A DNA stretch of 64,000 bases from Vanessa cardui (Eukaryota > Arthropoda > Insecta > Lepidoptera > Nymphalidae), in assembly GCF_905220365.1 (NCBI RefSeq), contig NC_061129.1:4526803-4590802 (forward strand), written 5' to 3'. A model generated the notes under the pieces. The model did no database searches and was not told the origin of the DNA. It saw only the letters and a list, made by a program, of their open reading frames with translations. Positions within the stretch are counted from its first letter, which is position 1; each line of letters starts with the position of its first letter. The position numbers and the translations under genes were made by a program. Shown piece by piece: positions 41,901-56,900 of this stretch.

Positions 41901-44900
41901 TTTCTAAACAGGTAAGAACTAAAATATGACAGAAATCTTACACGAGAAGAGTGTGTAAAATTCAAATTCAGATTCTGATACTAAAAAATGCCACTGGTTT
42001 TAAGGAATTCTGTCTGTCCGTATGTATACTTAAATCTTTAAAATTACTCAACGGATTTTGTTACAGTTTTTTTTTAAAGATAGAGTGATTCGAGAGGAAG
42101 GTTTTTTATAAAATACATGAACAATACAGTAAAGAAATGCTGATAATTTAAGAAGTTTCTAATGTCATGTTTTATAAATAAGTATTGGACATCAATTAAT
42201 TGACACGAAGAATATAGAACTCACGTGTTTAGCATTTAAATTGTTCATGGATTTTTGGTTCATTACATGTGTATGCTCATCCGTGTATAAATTTCATTAT
42301 CTTTGTACGGGAATCCCCTTAAGACAATAAATTTGTCACATGCGATCTCTCAAGTAATTTCCCGTCTCGTTTATTCTTGCCACTGTACCGTGTTCGTTTA
42401 TTGGCGTCGGGTCGTATCAAAGGTTGTATCGTTGCAAAGTGTCCACATCACCGACGTGTACATACGTATAACGTATATCGTAGCTGAGTAATTGTAATCT
42501 TGTTTATCTGTTCCGATGTCGTTATACGTTTACGACGCCTACTGCACATCAATGGCTATTCATTTCAAACAGTATCTTCAATATGTAACGCTTCACAATG
42601 AATTGCATATCAATAAGAGCAAACATAAAATATTTACTTGACGAACGTTGACGAACGACTGACGAGAAAGATAAGATTGATGCCGACACTAGTTTTTCTA
42701 GTAAATTCGTTGATATTATATTTCTCAGTATGAAGGCTAGAAATCATTTAAAAATTCAATTAGTTGCACAAGTTTAGACGCGGGCTTATTTATTTAACTT
42801 GTAAGAGCACTCGTCGAGCTCTTGACAACACTGCACGAGTGCTCAATTTTAGGGCCACGACCTTTAACAGCGTAGGTACTCGTTCAGTGCAAAACGCCCC
42901 GGAGGTCCTCACCAGCCCTCCTACATCGAGACTACTCAAACACAATTTACACGAAAGTTTTACTTTCTTGCAACCGTATTTTAAAATTAAATTCTTTCAT
43001 GGCTCTCCGGACAAAAGAAAAAGTTTTGGGACGTATGTTCGGAATATGATTTCAGCTTCAATATTTCTTACGTTAACAATTACTAAAGTTTTACCATAAA
43101 ATTTTTCTTTGTACAAAACCAAATAAAAACTTTCGCGAACATAATAAAAGCTGATCTTGAGCGATAAATGTAAATATTATTACAAAGGATAAGACAAATA
43201 TAATAGAATAACAGAAAACTATGTAAAATATTTAGCACGATCCCACGTATATTTTAGCAATCGTAGTGAATATATTATAAGGGAGATAGAATTTCGTATC
43301 GTTAGTATTCAGTAAGATCATCTCAGGGTAATGCTAGGATTACAGAGCATCCTAAAGGCTTTTAGTCTAACTACGACTAAAGGCTTATGTCGTTATTAAG
43401 AATGCATGGTTCAATTCGGTGTGATGACTTTGTAAATATGGTATCCAGAATATTATGTTTGAATTTCTTAAGATCCTTTGTTCAAAGGGAATAACAGCAG
43501 CAGGGAATACACAAACAAGTTAACGCTACAATTTAATATTAGAGGGTTTAATTAGATTTAACGATTTTCAACGTTTCTAAGTGAATTTCTTGTCGGTTTT
43601 TCTCGGTAGAATATAAAATAATTGTGTATACAACTTATGTTTTTTAAGTTATATCCCATTAATAACATCTTATAAGGCGATATGTCCGGTACTAAAAATA
43701 TAATTTACAATTAGAATTATAAGCAATCAACGTTAGTTACAATACAAAATCACCTTTATTCTGAAATATCGAGGTAATTTATAAAGAGTGACTGATGGAT
43801 TTCATGTAATAACTTTTCGCAAAACTTAATTATAAAATAAACATCGTTTCAGTTGAGTGAAAACAGATTATATAAATCTACTGATGATTTAATATATATA
43901 TATACGTAATTTATTAATGATATGACATGTACATAGTATCAAGTTTTATGTTATTTAACATTCAGTTACGGCGTCAAATATAAAACAATATAAATTCTTC
44001 AACTAAGGCAGTGTCTTCACCGCTTAGTCACAACAATACTTTGTATATCCACAATAATATTGATTATTTTGGTAGGCGTAGTGGCAAACATTCTATAAGT
44101 ATAAACACGAAACGTAAACACAAACTTGTAGGTAACACCGAGTTTCCTCTACCAAATCAACACATCCGTGAGATATGAAACTTAATCTCTACCCATTAAA
44201 AAAAAATCTCATGATGGAAAACCTAAGATGCCATAAATATCTTAAAGAGATACAACAGACATATTAGTGTGCAGTGCGCGATCATAGGCACGTTTTATTA
44301 CTTCATTCGCATAGCTCGTTTGAATAGAATACCAACGCCAACGGTGTGAGAGAGACGCAGTGTCAAAGGCTGCTTTCCGAGGAACGGGAGCGTAACATTG
44401 CCAATAAAGTAATTCCAGGTCACTTATAGTACAGATATTGAAAATTTCTCGACATGAGCCCTATACGTAATTTATTTCATCAAGTGGGCTTAATAAAGCC
44501 AAGACCAGTCTCACAATTAACCACTAGACTTTAGCAACGAGACATAATTTATGTACGAAATAAAATCCTTTTAGAACCTTCTCCTTTCAATATCGTCCCT
44601 CATTACCTTCGCTCAGTAAAATTTACAAGTGCTTCATACAAATATTACACAATACTGATTGGCCTATCAACGAAATCCTTCGCAACATATTTTATTATGT
44701 CAAGAACGCGAAGTTATAATAAGCCTTGTCGGACACAAAGAAACCAATCCTCCTTCGGCTTTAACAGAGCAAATTTAATTCAACTGTAAAAGTATTTTAA
44801 AATATTAACAATGATTCAACTACTTTCTTTATAAAATGCTTATTTATTAATTCATGTAGTTCTGAAATATTTTTTTATCAAGACCTTCTTTTATCAATAG

Positions 44901-47900
44901 TCTATTACAAATATTCTCCTTTTCCAATTAAAGCATACAAATGTGTACACAGAAATGTTGAAAACGAACTAATGGCGATATGTTATTTTAACGTTTATAT
45001 CCTTATAAATATTAGGTATAATAATAATGGTAAATGTCGCATATGACATACCACAATCGTGTTCCTCGTTGAGTTTCGAATTTGTGCTTACATAATAGCT
45101 CAGCAGCTCTTTAAATAAGACCGTATATTGGCCAACATTAGGGCCTTGCCTAAATAACATTCACCGTCAACGCAAGCAACGAAATCGTCGCCGTTATGAT
45201 TAGTTTAACCTACAAATCGATTACAGTTCAATGAAACGCGATGTCATAATCATTCCCATAGTAAATTAGAATACTTACTATTTTTGACTATGACGATAGT
45301 AATTGCTAAATAGCTCTATTGGACATGATACATTTGATTGATCTGCACATTTTACAGAAAACTATATTTTATAGTACTTGTTTAGTTAATTTTTTATTAT
45401 TATAAATGTAAAAGATATACTAAAGTCATTCATCAAATTCAGTTCTATTGTTTGTCTATGACAGATCAACAAACATATATAGTTACTTTCGAATTTCTAA
45501 TATTAAAATAAAAATCATTGTAACATATACAATCCATGAACTAACCGAATAAAATTAAGTCATTTGTTATGCAAGGTTTGACCCACATATCCTAGCAGGT
45601 GAAGTTAAATAAAAGCTTTTAAAAAAACAAATAAATGTTTATCATGCAAAAACGGCTTTATCGTTTACAGCTATTTCTAGCAGGCAACCTCTATTTAGAA
45701 TAGCATTAAATACGTTGGTTAACGCTTTGAATAAATATATTTATAGCTCCAACTCCACAAATCAATAGATTAATTTATCTATACACGGATATTATAAACT
45801 TATTTTAGAGTAAAATTAATAAATTATACATAAACATAATCATGTATATTAGACAGTAGACTCTACGTTGACACTATATAATTACATTATATATAATTTA
45901 AATTTATTCAAACGCATGGAAATCAAAAAAGACAACTTACTATTTACCTTATTTTGTTGCTATTTAAGTTTAATTTCCAATATCAATCGATTTTGTTATT
46001 ATCATTTACACTTATTTACATCCGAAGATATTTTTCTTGCGCAGAATCTTTTAATATCGTTCAGTTTTTTCTTTATCTTGATATAATCTAAGGAATGTGG
46101 ACGCACATTTGAAAACAAATACAAATCTATGACCTCGATTCTCTTCAGTGCGCGATAAAAAGGAGTGCTTGTATTTATTTAAAAATAATACAATATAAAG
46201 AACGCATTCGAAAATAATGATATGAGAAGAAATAAGCGAATTATTTAAACTCCTCGTATTTTACTATAATTTCAACTTGTAACATATTTACACACATACC
46301 TACTTATACATATTTCAATAAATATAATTGTCTGTAAAATATTATGATGAAAATAAATAAATAATTTTAAAACAACTTAAAGACAAAGCAAGAGAAAAGG
46401 GCAAATGAAAACAAAACCGCACAAATTAATTAGAGTAAGATATCTAATCTTGAATGTTGAAATTTATAAACAATTTAAAGTTAAAGTTTCAAAAGGCCGG
46501 GCAAATCCCTTTAATAACAGTTAAGAAACAATTACGAGGATTGTGTCAAAATTAAAAGTTTCTCATAATCGTGTTCGGTTCGTCGCTTTCAATGCTGCCA
46601 ATAAAGCAAATTGCAAACTTTCTTGACCTTCCAAGTTAGCCAGCGAGGGTACCCCCCTCCCACGATTCAACCCCGCGGGTCCGCATTGCAGGCAAACTAA
46701 AGGACGTTTCAAATAAGAACCGAACTACGAGATCCGTCATCCGAGTGCCGTTGAAATCCCTTCGACAATATTACTCATAGACTTAACATTCATCTGCCTT
46801 TGTTATGTCGATGACCTTCGTATAAACGGACGGCGTTTATTAGTAATATCGGCGTAACGGCGAAAAGTAATTTATGTACGCTATCCCTACGAAACGTTCA
46901 TTGGAGACAATTGGTAATTTCGTGCCAGGGCTTCGGCCGTGGAACTTCCATTGTTAAGAAGTCTTTTCATAAATTCACGGGAACCTTGACACTAGACGGT
47001 ATAAGGGAAGGTTCAAGGTTGGATATGTAGCGTTTACGGCATGTAATCTCGTGAACTTTATTGTTTTTATACGACTGAAACCATTTATATTATTCCTTCG
47101 TTAAAATAAGACAGCTCAGATACAAAGGCCTTTATTTAACGTTTCATTTAGAATATTACTTAAGTTATTACGTGCTTGTCAAAAATCTTTGTACACAGAA
47201 AATACATGTATATTCTAGGAAAATATCCGCTCAATATATTTTACGAATAAAGGAATACCTCTTTATATTTCATATAACATAATCTCCTTTGAAGTTCCAT
47301 GGAAGAATATTTATGAGGGGGATGGAGAAATAAATTCGCTAGCAATTTTCGGAAATGAACCGTATAATTAATACGTTTGTTTACATAAAAAGTTCGTATA
47401 TGAATCGTTTACCTGTTTATTCGAAAACTAGATAAAATTTATGTAAAAAATACACTCGCCTAAGGTAATAAATGTCTTAAAATGTAGACATTTTGAATTA
47501 CACTATATTATATCTATACCCAGCTATATATAAATAAATAAATAATAAAATGATCAGTAATCAGTAAAAAAATATATTATGAACATATATGTAGATATAT
47601 TTAAATTATTTTATATGATAAATATACATACATTCTTCGCATTGTTTGAAATTTCATTCATAAGTACCATATTTCTTTGGGCTCATTTGCTTATCCACAT
47701 TCTTTGAATCTTAAAGGCTAAAAACCCGATGAGTCAGCGACGACCTTCACCTCGGACGTTTCTATATCCGCATCCACATTTTACATAGTTATACATATGG
47801 GCATATATATTACACATGCGTCGGTACGCTTATTGTGAAATATTAAATTCCTTTCTCTAAACCGAAACCAGTGGTTTTGTTTAAGGAAATGATGAACACG

Positions 47901-50900
47901 AAATTAAAGTATAAATGGAGTATAATATATAAAGACTCAACTACAGACTTCGCAACATTCACAATAGTTTTTTTTTTTTTATTATTGAAAGACAATAGAA
48001 AAATAATTAATCAGAAAAAATAAAAGGATCATATCAAGTGTTAAAAGTAACAATTTAATACGTTTAAGTAATAATAAATAGTTTGTTAGTAAAATATTTC
48101 ATATCACTTACTAGAAATAGTTTTATTTAATTATTATTTTATTTTATATCGTTTTGAATAATTATATTTAATAAAATAAATAAACATTCTGAACCTCTAT
48201 CGATAATATTAAACGAATCGAAATACACATAACCGTCAACGTTTTTAGTCTATATGTAAAATATAACTTAAAATACGTACATAAATTTATTTCAGCAAAT
48301 AAGATTAAAATTTAATACAATAATGAGAATACGTTTTACCATTTAATTACTAATCTCACTGAATCACTTTCGTTAATCTAATAAACTCATTTAAATTAAT
48401 TTAACGCGATGACGTAAATAGAAAACAATCGTCAAGTCTTACGTAAGTGAATCCATATTATTAAAAAAAAAATGTATCGTAGGCCTGTTAACCTTCATTG
48501 GCGTTGTGTTAGCGTAAAAGCCTCTCCCTACGACTCACTACGACATTTGAATTCATTCACGCGATGACGTCAAGGCGGAAAATATTCTGTGTATCACATA
48601 GCAAGTAACAAATAAGATTATTTCGTAAATAGTTGAAGTTGATTCATTAACATAATACGATATCCAAGCAAGCCTGAACATGTTTATTGAATAATTTGAA
48701 CACGTCATAAGCCATTTATGTTTATTTGTCGTACATTTAATCGTATGTTAACTGTAATAACTAAAAAATGTCTAAAACATCAATTGAATTCTTATGAAAC
48801 AATTTTCACTACATTCGAATATTTCTCTCGTGCTCAAACAAACTATTACTTTATACATTAGAGCTGATGCAATAGATATACAATTAATTTAATTTAGAAG
48901 CAGTTCTCATTATTTATTTGCAAGAATTCAAAATGTTGTCATAAAGAAAACATATTACAGCACTGAAATTAGAAAATCTTTTACGATGTCGTTTTTATTG
49001 AAGAAATATTTTTGTTTTTTTTTTAGACACAGTAGAAACTCATCAAGCGTCAACAATACACGGAGCATTCGAACGGCACGAAAGCAACATTACTGCACTT
49101 TCACCAACAACAAATAACGATTAACAAGACATTAAATATAGCGTAATTAATGTTTTCACACGTGAATATTTAGCAATCAAATAGATACGCCAGGTGGCCC
49201 AGTGGTTAAAACGCGTGCATCTCAACCTAACCTGGGTTCAAAGCCAGGCAAGCACCACTGAATTTATGTGCTTAATTGGTGTTTATAATTCATCTCGTTC
49301 TCGGCGTTGAAGGAAAACATAGTTAGGAAACCTGCATATGGCTAATATCATAGAAATTCTGTCACATGTGTATTCCACGAACCCGCATTGGAACAACGTG
49401 ATGGAATATGTTCCAAAACTTCTCGTCAGAAGGAGAGAGAAGGCCTTTAGCCTGGGAAATTTACAGGCTGTTTTTGTTGTAAATAGATACGATACGAAAG
49501 TTTGAACAAACGTTCGCTCCAATATTTAACGCCACATCTTACATCAATCGAATTATATCACCGTAACAAAGTTATAATTTGAAAATTACGTTGTTTACTT
49601 TCTCTAGAAACTCTCTAAGATTCACGAGTAATATCGCTTAAGAGCGACATTACTCTACATTCAGTACAATCAAATAATTGACATTCTGATATGGCAGTTA
49701 GAGAATACTTACTAATACAATATTACTATTCGTTTTATAAAATAGAACCGTATTTGATTCATTGTTGTCGCTTAATGAGTTTATAGAAAACATTGTAAGT
49801 AAATCTGCACATTTCGGACAATTTTTGAAGAACAGTCACATAAAATATACTCAGACTTTGCTGAAGGACATGGAGAATTTACTTTGTCCAGCAACGATGC
49901 TTTTACGAACTCATTCTTTTCACAAATAATGTGCGATATGCATAGACTGGGTTAACACCTTGAATATTAAGCAAATATCTGTGTAATGTTGGACAAATTT
50001 AACTTTAGCGTGACGAAAATGTTTCAAGGACGAGTCGGAACAATTTCACGCTATAAATACACTGTCATGGTCACCGTGTTTGAGTTTTGCCATTTATGGC
50101 GTGTCAAACCCTCATTAACTTAATAATATATGCTACATTATGTAAGCTATGCTTATCTTCTATGGGTTTGATATTATTTGCACAAAACTTTAGATAAGAC
50201 ATGAGGTTTTTATTGCAATGATTTCGTTAAAATATATTTTTATCTGACAAACGCGTCAAAAGCTGTACACATAAAAATATAAACCATATATGACTCTGAC
50301 TGTCTACCTGTTACTGTCTAACGACCGAACAACAGAACCGAATTCGTTTAAAATTAGTATGTCCAATTAAGGACATAGGCTACAATTAATGTATAAAATT
50401 AAAAACTTTCTTGGCTATATATTCAGTATGAAAAAAATAAAACGATTGTGTTTTAGGTTTCTTCAATTATTTATGATTTGTCGCTTTAGTTTTGATATTC
50501 GTCCAGTGTTTTTGTGACAACGTTGAACAAATAAAACTGCACTATATCACTGCTGATTATATTTTAATATATTTATAATATTTTTCCGCATGTTCTATCT
50601 ACTTGTCTATAGTAACTTTAAAAAAATAATTAACCCTTCATATCATGATGATTTTCAAATTACATCAAAACTCTAAAACAGCAAATGTCAGCTGTCAAAA
50701 ATAATTAAACACAATGGAATTTAATTTAAGTTTCGTAATCGCACGAATTGTATAGAACACGAGGAGCGACATCGGACGTCAAGTCTATTCATTAATTGAG
50801 AGAGAACTTCCCTCTTACATCCCGAACTAGTAATAACAACGTTCGAGGTTGAAGGTGTTCGGATGTTTGTCTAACAGCGACGTTGTTTAACTTGACGTCT

Positions 50901-53900
50901 AACGTATCATAGCTGTATCAAATGCTGCTACAAAATTATTTCGGGAAATATGCCGTAAAACTTACGTAGTTTATATTATTTTTTATAAAGTAAACAAATT
51001 CAATTAATTATAATATAATTTCGCAATATCAATTACAATACGAAATACTTAAAAACCATGGTCATTTTTTTCTAATTTCAATTATATTCCATTTTATACA
51101 TGTATCTATGTAACACTGCTTAATTTGCATAAAATCACACGTATCGCAATTTTGACTACGAAGTCGTTTTATATTGCATCGTATTTTGCAAGGCACGCAT
51201 AATAACGGCATTCGAAAGTGTGTCAAGATTGCAATAGCAACATGTATTCCAAAGCTATTCAAAGCGAGAAATGCAACGCATCGAAAGTATTATATCGTAT
51301 TGCCTGGGATCTTCCTCATAAATTATATTTTTTTCAAATAGAAACTGCACTACATTCGACATCCGAATTCGTTATCCACGACACCCGAAACGAATGACGT
51401 TCTTCAAGCTTGTAACGGTTTTATATATCGGAATTATGTTACGTGCACACTGACAAACAGACAAAAAGATTAATAAGTAGCTGTTATATTAACCTCACCA
51501 ATTTATATGCATAGACTGTTTAATCAAGTATATTATAAAAGTAAATATGAGATAAAATAATGACACGAGTCCAAGTAAACAAAGGATATATTAAACAGAA
51601 CCGGACGGTAACGAAGACGGTAATAAAAATGCAAATATCGATCATAACATTCATACTGGTGTAGACGTTATTGTCGGCGCTGGCGAAATGCCACCCTTCT
51701 CGTTCGCTTTCAAAGGGATCACGTGATATACACCCGGACTGTACATCATTCCTCTTGTATAATCAGTTTTCGACAAAACACGATGACTAGCTGATGATGA
51801 TATGTGGCGTGTAGCCCGTGTTGATCAAACAATAGCTTGCAGTACCGAATATTCCGAAAGAATTAAAAAATAGACTACAATTACTTAAAATATACTTTAT
51901 AAAGTCAAGGCAAGTCGTATATTATCTAGTAAAAAAAAAGTATTAGAATTTTCAAAAATAAATATAATACCTATTTGGTTGCTTCTAAAATCAAATAAGA
52001 TGATCAAAAGGAATATTTTTAGATACCTAACGGGATTCTCATACGTAATAGGGTTGGTATAAAGTCTCTGGCTATGAGAACGAAGCAACGAGCAAAAGGT
52101 TAACGTAAATAATACAACTTTCTCGTGAGTAAACGTTTTACGCAACAATCAAGCAGCTATTGTTTTCGAAGCGATTCACGAAATCGCCCACATATAATCA
52201 CGCCTTTCAGCACGCCAGGTAAGAATGGCAATGAGCCGGTGATTAATGGACTGTATCATGTCAATCTCCCGTTATACGTTTGCGAACTCTGGACTAAATA
52301 TTACGAATAAATTATAATTAGTACATTTACGTCAAGAGAATTATAAAAAAAAATCCAATTTTTTTAAAACTAATTCTAAAAATTTACATGAATAATTACG
52401 AAAACTATTTACATAAATTACCTTTCATAAATCTGGTATTACATAAAAACATAAGTCTCTTAGAAACCTCTAATGTAACACAATGTGCATCAATTAAATA
52501 GTAACGCTTTTAATTGATACCTAAATCCTAAATATTACTGTACACTTAGATTATTTTTCTGTGTTTATTCATAAACAAAATCAAAGAGAGAAAGTGGTAA
52601 TAAATAAATCACTTATAACAGACTATCTTTTTTCCGATTAAATATTTAATGTATGTCACCTAGGCCAGGTAGAGGTAAGTACAGTAACAAAAGCGACAAT
52701 GGCAATTTTGTGAAATTGTCTGTAATAACTACCCGCTTATTTTATTGTGGTAACAATTTCTTATATACGCTTGAGTAAGAGAGAGAAGAATATTACAAAT
52801 AACGCAATTTTATAAGCAGCAGTTTCACACCTGAATAATATAAAATAAACGCTAATAAAATTATATTTTTATTAATATAGTTTTAATTAACCTTTAATGA
52901 ATACTTACAATTAAAAACTAATTTAAAAAGCAACCAATCAATTAATACGCGTAATTAATGTACATATATATATTTATTGCCTAGTATAAATTAATTAAAG
53001 TTAAGAATCGAACTGGTGAGGATATCCTATGTTCATAATTACGTACGATTTACGCCTTTAAATTTAATTCATACGCTGATATTATAGATAGTTAAATAAA
53101 TATCAGTTACGAAACCGTCCACAGTTCCGTACAAACGAGGTTTCCTCATTTTTAATTTCACAAATTATAACGTAATCATAAACGGCCTTGTACGTATAAT
53201 GAGAAAATTACATACGTCGTATTAAAGACGTTTGTTCGGTATGTCGAGCGCGGTAATTATTCATTTGCTTTCTAAAAACCTTACCTTCAAGTATGATCCA
53301 TAATATTTAGTGACGTAGGGGCTATCGCACTGTGACAGCACCATGATCTCCTGCTGAATATCTTCGATTTCATCTTCGGCTTCTTCGAGGTCGATTATCT
53401 TTATAGCAACGACCTGTTGCGTTCTATTGTCGACACCTTTGAAGACCTCACCGAAGGAACCCTTACCGATCTTCTCCTGTTTCGTGAAGATCAGCTCGGG
53501 ATCGACCTTCTGAAACAAACAACGATGTTTAACAATCATAATCAATTGGATCAAATTGACAACGCATTAATATCGCCCCAGCATTGAGAGATGATAACCG
53601 CTCTTCTTAATATCACATTAATTTATTGTACAAAACTTGAGTCATTACCCATTACCTCCTAAAAAGTCATATACTATAAAAAACACAAATAATAATTCTA
53701 TGAATTAGTTATCATATTCATTCGAATTCCTTAACTGTAAAATACATTGTGGACTCTAGATAAATATGACATATTAAGTAGATATTAAGAAATTTGGATA
53801 CTTTATTGGCAATGAGCTTGTTTTTATAGCTTAAAAGATAAAAAAAAGAATTGCATTTTTGAAATTTGATATACAAGAAATGATTTATTTTATTCAAAGC

Positions 53901-56900
53901 GATAAGGTTTTCAATAATTTCAGTGAGTAGTATGCAAGCGAAAAAGAGAAATAACGTCGGTAAGAACAGAAGGCATATACATAATCTAAAATTTTAATAG
54001 TTTTATGGCGTCCATTTAAAACATAATAAATTTCTGTTTACGATTTAATCTCACCTATTCATAACAAAAATTTATCAAAAAAATGTTTCATTCTATTGAA
54101 GTGACACAATAAAAATATTTTATCAGCTATTATTATGATAAGATGTTCACTGAACATCAGATAACGAGAAACTAAATTCTTCAAACGCAGGAATTTCGAT
54201 AGAGGTTGATTTGTGATATTTTATTATAACAAAAAATATCTCAATGGATATATATAGTTACAGTCGAGGCTAATATATTTAAAGAACTGAGTTCCTGTCA
54301 TTAATCTCTAATAAATTATGGATTAAGATAACAAACGAAGCGATTAATTTATCGTCGATTATTAGATACTAACTTCCTATGACATTAACATACCACGAAC
54401 TATCACATATATTTGATGATAATATTAAACCTAATTGCGTATTTACTGACACTTACGTATAATAAGATTAAGTCGATATAAGAAAACAATCAGACGACGC
54501 ATACGATTGCGCAGTAAACAAAATACCGCAACATTTGGGATGTTAAGCTGAAGTTAGCAAACGAGTCAAGACCTCTTGGCATTTGGCTGACATTGCCGAG
54601 GAGTCAAGGCTCGCGGAGCCGGCCGCTACGTGACGCCTTTACAAAACATACGACAACGGTGTGAAAAATCGATTGTTATTCAAATTTTAACTCACTCTGT
54701 CCCAAATTGTTTTGGTATTATTCATATATGCGACAGGTACGCTGTTTGAATTCCTTTCGGCTTATAGAACCGTACGTTGCTACGCCGAAACAACGTAAAA
54801 TCTATGACACGTTACAGTCTGTAGACAATCTATTTTTTTTTATCTTATTTAGCTGATCGTGTTTACAACAATTCAGATTCATACGATTGATAGTTTAAAA
54901 GTAGATATGAGTCAACACAATTTCGCTTTTAAAATACAGATTATATCTATACAAACGAAAGAGGCGATCTACATATGTATGTATATTTCATAAGGAATTT
55001 ATCGGCTACATTTTGAAACTAGAGCATGATGATAACGAGGAAAATAAAAAGGCAATCATAGTTATTGCACGTGGATCATTTTACATGGTTCAGTCGCGGG
55101 GCATTGGAGGGGACGTGACCAGATTAAATGAGAACGGGGCTTACAGCATATTGGGACCTAAATCCCTGACATTTTCCATCTTCCACATTTTTAAAAAGGT
55201 ATATTATATACGTGTTTAAATGCGACTTATGTCTTGTCACTTTCGTGTAGAGCAGTATTTTATCATGTACAATAGACTGTGTATATGAAGCCGACGCAAA
55301 TAAGCATAAGTACATAAAAATAAAGTATATCAACAACAAATAGTAGAAATGTTTAATGACATTATTGTTATAACACCCTAGTATTGCTGCAAAAGTGATG
55401 TCTGATATAAAAAATATTATTTTAACCGTATGTTTGTTTGTTTATTTATTCGGTACACATAACTCATTACTGTCAATAAAAGCAATATCATTATACAAAA
55501 ACAAAGCTAGACTACAATATTACACAATGCGTCCACACACAACGTAAGTATATAGTACTAGTTATGCTAAATCCAAAACAGATAATACTGTTAATCAAAA
55601 AAGTACTAGCAAAGAGTTTAAGAGTCACATGAGGTTGAATTTGTTTAAATGTTTAAATCTGTTCGTACGTCATTTATATCTGCATTGAAGGTTCTGATTC
55701 CCCCAACGCATAAAACACTGAGACACGTAACGTCATAATTCCCTCTTTAAATTCGATCCGTAAACGGCCCTAAGGGGTGATAAAATGAAACTCATCGCGA
55801 ACAAAAGCGTTTATTGAGTTTCGTTTTAAAAAATAAAGCAAAGTATTTTACAGACCTCAAAAAAGTTAATAGAAGCGGATTCTATCCTATCTTTGTTGAG
55901 ACGCTGTTTCGATTTTAATTAAAAAATCGTGGCTGGGTACAGCGGAATCGGATAACGACGAGCAGTATTAAAACTTCCTTTGTAAACGTTAACGAAATTG
56001 TTTAAGCACACACACAAAAAACACCTTTTCGAATATTCGTTATTTTCTTTTATGCAATTAGGACTAAGATTGTGACCTGTGTTTCCTAAGTTCGATTGTT
56101 TTATGATGCAAATTCATTAAATCGATTTTGGTCAGCATTTCACAAAATGAATGCCTGTATCACAAATGTTTACGACTCTGACCAGCAAAAAAGTTTTCAG
56201 TAAATAACTACTTTATCTGACAAAATATAAATCTCATAAACAGGTTTAATAATATGTTATATAATTATTAAGCATATACATTTAGCTTACTTTAATTTTT
56301 CTAAATCCAATGTAAAACATATTAAAATCATTTACTTATATAAATCAGAAATGTTAAATGATTATATAAATATTTTAATTGAATTAAATAAGAACATTTT
56401 ATGTCGTGGCATTATATTTTCTACTCGTACGTATATACCTGTATGTCGTAGTATGTTTTATAATCAGTAACGTCAACAAAATACATCAACACTTGGATAG
56501 GATCGGGTTGCTGCATTTTTCATAACAAAAATATCAGTTGTTTTATTTTATCACAGAAATTATTTACCCAAACATCTGCTTGGGTAAACATTTTCTATTC
56601 AACCTCTCTAGGTTAAATAACGCTGACTTTATATTATATCAAATAATTTAAACTTTCAGAAAGGCATTTGGATTTGACGACTAATATACTGTTAGGTATA
56701 CGCAAAACTACAACTAATTACATAGGTAATGTTTTACATACCAAAGAAAACACAAGAATAATATAATAATCTGTAATAAATTTGAGTGATGGATTTTCAT
56801 TAAACAACTTCCAAACAAAACACTATTTCTGCCAGAAGCATTAACCACTTTTATCCACTGGTAAATCGAAAATGATTCTTACACTGGCTCATTGGTTCGC

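Larger units (their letters stand above)
10733..53284 (-). other. GckIII intron 2 (about 42.6 kb)
   Basis: Lies between the exon with the glycine loop (donor GTAAGG, 53284-53279) and the exon with the hinge (acceptor ending CCAG, 10736-10733). It is AT-rich with scattered repeats, given separately, and several GC-richer islands. I see no supported protein-coding exon, tRNA or rRNA. Long stretches where I see nothing assignable include about 14000-16300, 20200-22940, 27550-29990, 35000-37700, 43620-46550, 47050-49170 and 49500-53280. Confidence 0.85.

Noticed and set aside
42764..43099. A 111-codon plus-strand open frame
   Set aside because: No recognisable motif and no homologous relative elsewhere in the window. 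The length is not exceptional for 64 kb of six-frame sequence.
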